Positions 58,501 to 64,000 of a stretch of 64,000 nt of DNA are shown here, in pieces (within the stretch, counting starts at the first letter, position 1; every line of letters begins with the position of its first letter). Both the position numbers and the translations under genes were made by a program. The DNA is taken from the NCBI RefSeq assembly GCF_029227915.1, contig NC_079878.1, positions 4,462,001-4,526,000 on the forward strand, in the 5' to 3' direction. Origin of the DNA: Hydractinia symbiolongicarpus (lineage: Eukaryota > Cnidaria > Hydrozoa > Anthoathecata > Hydractiniidae). The notes below the pieces were generated by a model. It ran no database searches. It saw nothing but the letters and a program-made list of their open reading frames with translations, and was not told the origin of the DNA.

Positions 58501-61165
58501 TATAGGCATAATAATATACAAAGGAAACAAACAAAAACTCTACATCAGGTACCTTTGAAGCTCCCACAACAACTGTATGTGCAACACAAGCAATGAAACC
58601 ATCAATATGTACACCAATATCTCTAATAAGAAAATCTGTATGATATGTCATGCTACTCATACAATTAAAAAGAACATTAGATATATAAAAATGTAAAACT
58701 CACATTTTTACTAAATCGCCGTCTTTTAATACTATATCTGCTTCACTGAGAAGTGGCGAAAAGTGACAAATTATATTATTGACTGAAATACACGTTGGAA
58801 AACCAATACCTAATAAAAAAAATACAACACTTTATAAAAAATTTCTATTATAAGCATATTATGACCCTATGCAGACTTTTAACATGGATGTTAGAGGCGT
58901 ACATGATAGAAAGGGGATTTAAAACTCTTCACAAGTGAAAGATTTCTTTCTAGGTTGCCAAATTTTACCACCAATGCTAACAATTTAATAAATAATTGCT
59001 TTAACAACTGTAGTTTATCAGGAACTCTGGGTTAAACCTATTGGTGCTGTCATGTTTAACATTATTTTTAACTTATTATTTTATTAATATTTTATGACTT
59101 TTTCTTAGCTTTTATCTTCAAGAAAATTTTTGTTGAAAAATATGGAAAAGTGTTGCCACAGTAACTATTTTTTTTAATTTTTTTAAAGTTTTTTTGAATT
59201 ATTTGATAAGATCACAAGGAATTCTTATTATATATTGCTGTTGTCACATTGGTGTGACTAAATACAAACCAATTAATACAAGTATTTTGCAAATCTCAAA
59301 TGTGGGCTAATATATAGCAACTTCAGCAAATTTGTGACATCGTTAGCTATAACGCTGACATCAGCACTTTCTTTGATCAAGTTTGTTACTTCAGGTCTGG
59401 GCAACATCTGTGGTAAGTTCTATATGTATTAATTTTTTTAAAATACAAGGGGGTGAGCTGAATCGACCTCCTGGCATTGATGCAGCTGTAATAGCCCGGC
59501 ATGAATATTATATTATATATATGTGACCACATATATATAATATTAGTTACGGATAAAGAGGAGGTATGGAATGAGTTTCCGTAGTTGCACAAAAAACCTC
59601 TGATTAGAGAAACCATTTCCAAAATCTATCTACCTTTGGGTTTTTTTGACTGTTAAAATGATTGTGTACAGCTGTATTTTGAACTACTTAAAAAGCAATT
59701 TAATTACTAATAGACGACAAGGATGGTTCAAGCCCTGTCATCCGGAAACAACATTTTTTTAAAACATTCTTTACCATGTATAATTTATTCCTTTAATGTC
59801 GAGTAGAGTTCTGAAAAAAATGTTTTTTATATCATTTATTTTATAAATAGCTGTAATAAAATCCTACAAATAATAAACTGAGAGTACAACGACAAAATAG
59901 CACCTTCCTTCCTCACGACAAAATTTAAATGAGAACAATCAATAAGCTCGCACATGTTGCATTTAGGGAAGTTTCGGATGGCCTAGGCTTTTCCGGGCAG
60001 TTACAGATGAAAACCCTAAAAAAATCCTGAAAAACCGCCCGCACATATACAGCGTTTTCGGCGCGTCAGCACCCTTGTCCATATTTTTCAGGTAGTTATG
60101 ATTTGAAGGGTAACACCTCTTTAAAAATAAATTTTTCATTGAACCAAAGTTTTTTAACTTCAAACGTGTCATATTGTGTACTTTTCAGAGTTTTTGCTAG
60201 TTTGGCTTTAGGCCACCGTCGAAAATATGTTTGGTTAGCGTCATTTCTAATTACAAAAGTGAGTCGGTCGGATAAAAATTTTTCCCAAAAAATTACAAAA
60301 ATACTATATTTTGCAACCATATTTTGTTATTTGTTTTAAATGTACGCCAGGTGAATTTTTAGCGTCCGTTTCAAGTTCAATTTTTGTCAGTCAACGTCGC
60401 TCGCATGGTTTTTGCTTGTATTGTCGTATAAACGCGAAGCAGGTGTAGCAACGCAGTCCCCTATAGAAATAACATTCGGACGTAACAACCGTAATTCATA
60501 GGACGACTGAAAAGTTAAATGGCGGGTTTGTTGCGTGTCAAAGATTGCTCGTGGATTGTTTGGTTTATTTTTTACAAATTTACTGCCTGACTCGACTTTC
60601 GAAGTGAGTCGGCTATCCAATTATATTTTTGAGGGTGGCCTTAGTGTAAGTTAGATACTTGTAACTAGTTCCTGGTTAACCAAAGCTTCTTCTGTGAGGA
60701 TATAACTGTGAAATGTCTGTATTTCACTCAACCGAACCGAAAGTTGTGCCATGTGACATTCTGACTGGGAGAATAGAATTTCTTACAGGCTAACAACTGG
60801 TACCTTTTGTTAATTCTTTTTCTTTTTTATAAACTTTACCAGTTTCTTCCAAAATAAGCTTATCACCTAACGTACAAATTGCACGTGCAGATGCACCATC
60901 TTTACATTCAGCAATCAATTTCTTCAAGATAGCTAAAATATTATAACAGAGCTATAGAAATAATTTCAAAATTGTTCCACAATGAGCTATATTATGCAGT
61001 TATAAAGCTAGCCTACTCATGCTTTTCAACATTCCTCTAGCCTGCCAGACACTAGAAAGGCAACATACCATTTGCCATGTCACCAGACATTTTGTATTTA
61101 GTGACAACAACTTCATCTTCAATAGTTTTTTCTTGCTCATCATCGCTGTTGTCTCTGTCAGCCAT
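49568..61165 (-). CDS. PA2G4: Proliferation-associated protein 2G4 (EBP1), 13 exons, complete
   Basis: PA2G4 is a non-catalytic relative of methionine aminopeptidase 2 that binds ribosomes and RNA and acts in growth control. Exons (minus): 61165-61069, 60932-60804, 58809-58704, 58622-58553, 58375-58283, 54917-54854, 52316-52238, 52110-51953, 51874-51823, 51557-51463, 51192-51135, 50795-50726, 49705-49568. All introns are GT-AG and all phases agree, giving 402 codons plus TGA against 394 residues in human. Text by exon: [14 protein letters not shown] (1); [14 protein letters not shown] (2); [10 protein letters not shown]...CHFSPL (3); [16 protein letters not shown] (4); ITGRKADV (5); TQVTEAV (6); GMLSHQLQQ...[10 protein letters not shown] (7); [17 protein letters not shown] (8); MPFTLR (9); [12 protein letters not shown] (10); [13 protein letters not shown] (11); [10 protein letters not shown] (12). 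The Lys-rich tail [10 protein letters not shown] in exon 13 matches the family's nucleolar/RNA-binding end. The start ATG at 61,165 fits the family N-terminus. No stop or frameshift was found. Confidence 0.97.
49993..50217 (-). other. Cys/His-rich open frame in PA2G4 intron 12, unassigned
   Basis: About 74 codons without ATG start. The text has a zinc-finger look (CPIPEC, then two His, then [16 protein letters not shown]) and reads like protein rather than random AT-rich sequence. It lies in the intron between exons 13 and 12, on the gene's own strand. No splice sites join it in phase. It may be a fossil of a transposon gene. I do not recognise it. Confidence 0.3.
52995..53470. repeat. Tandem duplications in PA2G4 intron 6
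   Basis: The text around aaatgttatcaactctatca (53,000) recurs as aaatgttatcaactctctca (53,360), with matching downstream words (ccattgtttaatagtttta and ccatggtttgatagtttta), an offset of about 365 bp. Between them a 53-bp unit beginning ttagatcgc occurs twice, at 53,191 and 53,244. All of it is intronic and non-coding. Confidence 0.75.
54150..54221. repeat. Foldback (inverted repeat) in PA2G4 intron 6
   Basis: The arm at 54,150-54,174 (gagacccagcgtaattttt, then cccacc) pairs with 54,194-54,221 read in reverse (gagacccaacataattttt, then cttaccacc) around a ~20-nt loop. The words attagcca occur outside both arms, so the structure may be larger. A MITE remnant or a small-RNA precursor is possible; neither is proven. 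Confidence 0.6.
55425..57057. repeat. Duplicated ~0.7-kb segment and ~85-bp modules in PA2G4 intron 5
   Basis: The 55,425-56,130 segment recurs at 56,365-57,057 with an offset of about 945 bp and high identity. Example pairs are the word taagcagacacaagac at 55,503 and 56,455, and aggtctaagactgttgaaaa at 55,721 and 56,667. Within and beyond these lies a shorter module: tct(c/t)cttcag, then ~40 bp, then gagttggattgtat and atcat(c/t)agaa. It is seen starting near 55,578, 55,855, 56,279, 56,523, 56,790 and 57,859. It is non-coding and of unknown origin. Confidence 0.8.
59508..59545. repeat. AT-rich palindrome in PA2G4 intron 2
   Basis: Arms ending atatatatgtg and beginning cacatatatat, at least 15 bp each, flank a 2-nt centre at about 59,526-59,527. 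Such AT palindromes are prone to slippage and are common. Confidence 0.75.
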
Positions 61166-62040
61166 AGTTAACGTTAGCTATGTGGAAAGTTAAGCAGTAC
61201 CTTCCGGTTGACAGAAACAGAGTATGAAAGGACGCCTTGGTAAATGCTTCCACACGTGAAAAAACCTCGCAAGCCGTTCGGGTTAACTATCATACTAAAC
61301 AACCTGGGTCCAAAAGCTGTATAACCTTGCAGTAGTTCTCTTGGGAAAGATCTCAATTTTTAAAAATCATCAAAAAATTGGTAAATAAATAGTGATCTGT
61401 GAGACTTTTTTAAAAGTTTAGAAAAAAGACGGCAGTGATTAAAAGTGAAAAAAACGTTTAATATTATTTGATTTAAAATTAAACAAGTTTAACTATGAAG
61501 AAAAGTTTATTTTTTGTAAATCACTTCTTTGCAAAAAAAGTATAGCGCCTCCATGTCTCCTTTCACTGGGCCTGGTTTTGTGATTTAACTGCTCCTGATT
61601 TTATTTATAGGGTAACAGATGAGCCTGGCATGAACTACTTTCGCGCTGGAGATTGTCGGTTGCCGTATTAAATTCATTTGCATGTTTCGCTTTTATTTTG
61701 GTGACCGAAAGAAAAGGATTCTTTACATTTTCTTTTTCATATTACCTTGCGCCACAAACTTTTATGCAAGTATCATTACACGAAAGAGAAGTTATTATGT
61801 TTTCCACAAAAAGATGCCATTTCTACATCCAATTCTTTTATTTAAATAAAACTACCTAGGTAGGTCTAGACTAGAGGTGGTAGCTAGCTAGAGTTATTAT
61901 AGCTTAACGCACTATGATGTATGAGGAATTCAAAATGTTTTTAGCTTTCAATTTGTCCTGATGGAGGAAGGGGATCGCAAATTAACGAACAAAGAAACAT
62001 AAGGGGGAGGAGTCTTTGTACTTGTGGCATCCCACTTGTT
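61166..62040. other. PA2G4 upstream region and spacer
   Basis: This holds the presumed 5' untranslated region and promoter of PA2G4 on minus. I could not identify a TATA box or initiator with confidence. Small open frames here show no protein-like text. Confidence 0.4.
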
Positions 62041-63360
62041 GCATCCCACTTTCTTTAATTAGGTCTTTTTTAACAAATAGAAAACAATACACCTTTACGA
62101 TAATTCAATTGTACATGTGTTCCTACGGCTCTCCACTGTTTTACAATATCGGAAAAAAGGAGTTTTTTAACTTCCGTCGTATTAATTTCTTTCAAATTTT
62201 CAGGAAACGTTAATAATAATAACATACAACTTATGTGTACTTTTCATTAAAAACACAATGCGGCAAGAAAAGTTATCACAAAAAAACGTATTTTCTCATT
62301 AATAAACTCTTATAAAAGTGTGATATTTACCTCCTCCGATCGCTAAATAAGCTGCGATGGAGTGTTAGTTTTCCCGAATTATCGTAAAGGTGTATTTGTA
62401 TGTATCAATAACCATCTCTTCTCAGAAATTTATCAATCATGGTGTGCCACAAGGGTCTGTACTTGGTCCACTTTTATTTTTAGTGTACATAAATGATCTT
62501 CATTTTGCTATCAATTATTCTTTAGTTCACCTTTTTGCTGATGATCACATCAGTAAATCGCCTAAACAACTCGCCAAGCATTTAAATATAGATCTTAAAC
62601 TCCTATGTCATTGGCTTAATGCCAATAAGATTTCTCTCAACAAAACAAAGACCAAATATGTTATTTTCAAAAGTCATTTTAAACCACTTCATTTCAACTT
62701 TAAATTAAATGTTAATGGTACAAAAATCTATCTCAGTGATCAAGTCAAATATCTTGGAATCATTCTAGTCTCTGACCTAAGCTCGAAATCACAAATTAAT
62801 AATACCATTATTAGTCTAAAGAAAGCTAATGGAGCTCTAGCCAAAATCCGTCACCTTGTCCCCAAAAATATACTCCTGCTGATTTACTATGCCATCTTTT
62901 ATTCACGTATTTTATATTGTTCACAAGTTTGGGGTCAAAAAAGTTATCGTACATATCGTATTGAAATTCTCCAAAATTATGCTATCCGACTCATTTCTTT
63001 TGGAACTCCCTACACACCACTCAGTTCACTCTACTTCAATCTCGGACTTCTCAAGTTCCCCGACATGATCTCTACGCAAAATATTATTTTTCTGCACAAC
63101 TTAGCTCATAATAGCCTTCCTGACACTATCAAAGATACTTTTTCCATTAAATTTTCTCATGCTCAACACACTCGTGCTGATCAACAAGGGCTTTTAAAAT
63201 TACTTTTGTTTTTTCAACATCATTTGGGAAAAAGTCTATTAGATTTCACTCTTTAAAATCATGGAATGAGGTACGAAAATCTTTTCCTTTTCGACTTGTT
63301 AGTAAATCTACTTCTGAGATAAAACCTATCCTATATCAGCATTTCTTAAACAGCTACTAA
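62041..63360 (+). pseudogene. Non-LTR retrotransposon (LINE) reverse transcriptase, 5'-truncated
   Basis: The surviving part begins near 62,056 with FLTNRKQYTFTII, is interrupted, and resumes near 62,415 with KFINHGVPQGSVLGPLLFLV, then the catalytic FADD box (HLFADDHISKS), and the thumb region (WLNANKISLNKTKTKYVIF, VKYLGIILVSDL, ILYCSQVWG). After one frameshift near 63,215 the text continues (SIRFHSLKSWNEVRKSFPFR) to TAA at about 63,360. The order is that of Jockey/CR1-like reverse transcriptases; the first catalytic Asp region and the endonuclease are missing. 5' truncation is normal for LINE copies. A foldback insertion (62,086-62,396) breaks the gene. Not active. Confidence 0.88.
62086..62396. 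repeat. Foldback inside the LINE: 21-bp perfect inverted arms around ~270 bp
   Basis: The 21 bp at 62,086-62,106 (containing acacctttacgataattc) are the exact reverse complement of 62,376-62,396. The left arm is part of the reverse transcriptase coding text; the DNA between the arms is unrelated to the gene, and the coding text resumes after the right arm. It is an insertion that created, or came with, an inverted copy of its own target edge. Confidence 0.8.
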
Positions 63361-64000
63361 ATTTTATTATATTTTTTAACTGTATCAGCCTCCATATTTT
63401 TTGCATCATGCCTTGTACTTAAATTTTTCTGGGTAAATTCCTATTTGACTAGACTTATCTACATAAACCCCTACCTTTGTGTTTTGTATTAGTCCCAGTC
63501 CTTTCTTGTATTTTGTCCTTTTTGTGATGTCCTGTTTCTTAGGTGGTCACCACTTTCATTTAAGCTATTTTGCTTTGTGGTGATCTCCTTTCAATAGACT
63601 TATTTAAAACAATACTTATATAATCATTTTTCTATAAAATCATGTACTTTTTGTCTATTGATTACTACTACTTGTCTGCTCTATTTTCTATTCAATTAGC
63701 TATATATACAAATTGTTTACCGAATACTGTATATATGTGATATTATTAGCTAGCTAGATGCTAGCTATCTAACTATAGACCACTTTCCGGCTGACTTAGT
63801 TGTTTTGTTTTCATTTTGAGAACAATGGGCATGCGAGCACTATTGTGTAAGTAAAAAAACATGACCCGCACAGGGTAAAGTAGTTTTTAATGCAGAACAT
63901 GCACAAAGATTTTTTGGTGTAGCATAAGATCTAAGAGGAACTGGAATTAAATTTTTACTTTCAGCGGTAAGCTCTTCCAGCTCGATTAAAAAAGGAGGAG
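63361..64000. other. LINE 3' tail and spacer, no further gene seen
   Basis: The first ~240 bp (T-rich, with ggtggtcaccacttt at about 63,543) probably belong to the LINE 3' untranslated region. The rest to the window end shows no coding text. Confidence 0.4.

Noticed and set aside
41940-63775. Recurrent tagctagctag words (41,940; 43,360; 61,880; 63,750)
   Set aside because: Short palindromic low-complexity motif with no shared flanks; no element could be defined.

Overview
The window looks like animal nuclear DNA, most likely from a cnidarian (the species is an inference). It is AT-rich. The one intact gene is split by 12 GT-AG introns. The rest is dominated by a long satellite array and by decayed Class II and viral-like transposons (Polinton/Maverick, ISL2EU, pogo/Tigger, TTAA-type) plus a LINE. 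Nothing has bacterial organisation.

Layout. (1) 1-25,428: about 68 head-to-tail copies of a ~372-bp satellite, with higher-order units of 5 monomers (1,859 bp) and 3 monomers (1,118 bp). Copies diverge toward the right edge. (2) 25,429-~37,190: a collapsed Polinton/Maverick. On the minus strand it has a protein-primed DNA polymerase B (frameshifts, internal deletion), four small overlapping genes (three with membrane segments), Cys-rich and HNH genes, and a packaging ATPase with one in-frame stop. A probable integrase tail lies at the opposite end on the plus strand. The HNH gene is split by a ~5.1-kb ISL2EU-type element (THAP-DDE transposase plus SAP/SWIM/YqaJ protein). That element's YqaJ gene is in turn split by a 2,152-bp element flanked by TTAA. 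The result is a three-level nest. (3) 37,461-38,992: a complete-ended but dead pogo/Tigger copy with a TA duplication. (4) 39.4-39.84 kb: a frameshifted coding remnant, then ~4 kb of featureless AT-rich DNA. (5) 44.06-45.72 kb: a tRNA-like sequence and about five degenerate copies of the same satellite in the opposite orientation. (6) 45.72-47.83 kb: a second, different protein-primed PolB relic on the minus strand, ending at the inverted satellite; then a second Tigger fragment.

(7) 49,568-61,165 (minus): a complete 13-exon gene for PA2G4/EBP1, 402 codons, every exon phase consistent. Its introns carry duplications, foldbacks and a six-fold ~85-bp module. (8) 62.04-63.36 kb: a 5'-truncated non-LTR retrotransposon reverse transcriptase with a foldback insertion.

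The picture is a satellite (possibly pericentromeric) edge that has accumulated nested transposons, next to a conserved housekeeping gene. All element-borne genes look inactive as whole genes, although several small Polinton genes remain open. No clearly new biological system was found. The most unusual items are the inverted satellite remnants flanking Polinton-type relics, the three-level nest with a readable empty site, and the Polinton's repeated Cys-rich gene family.
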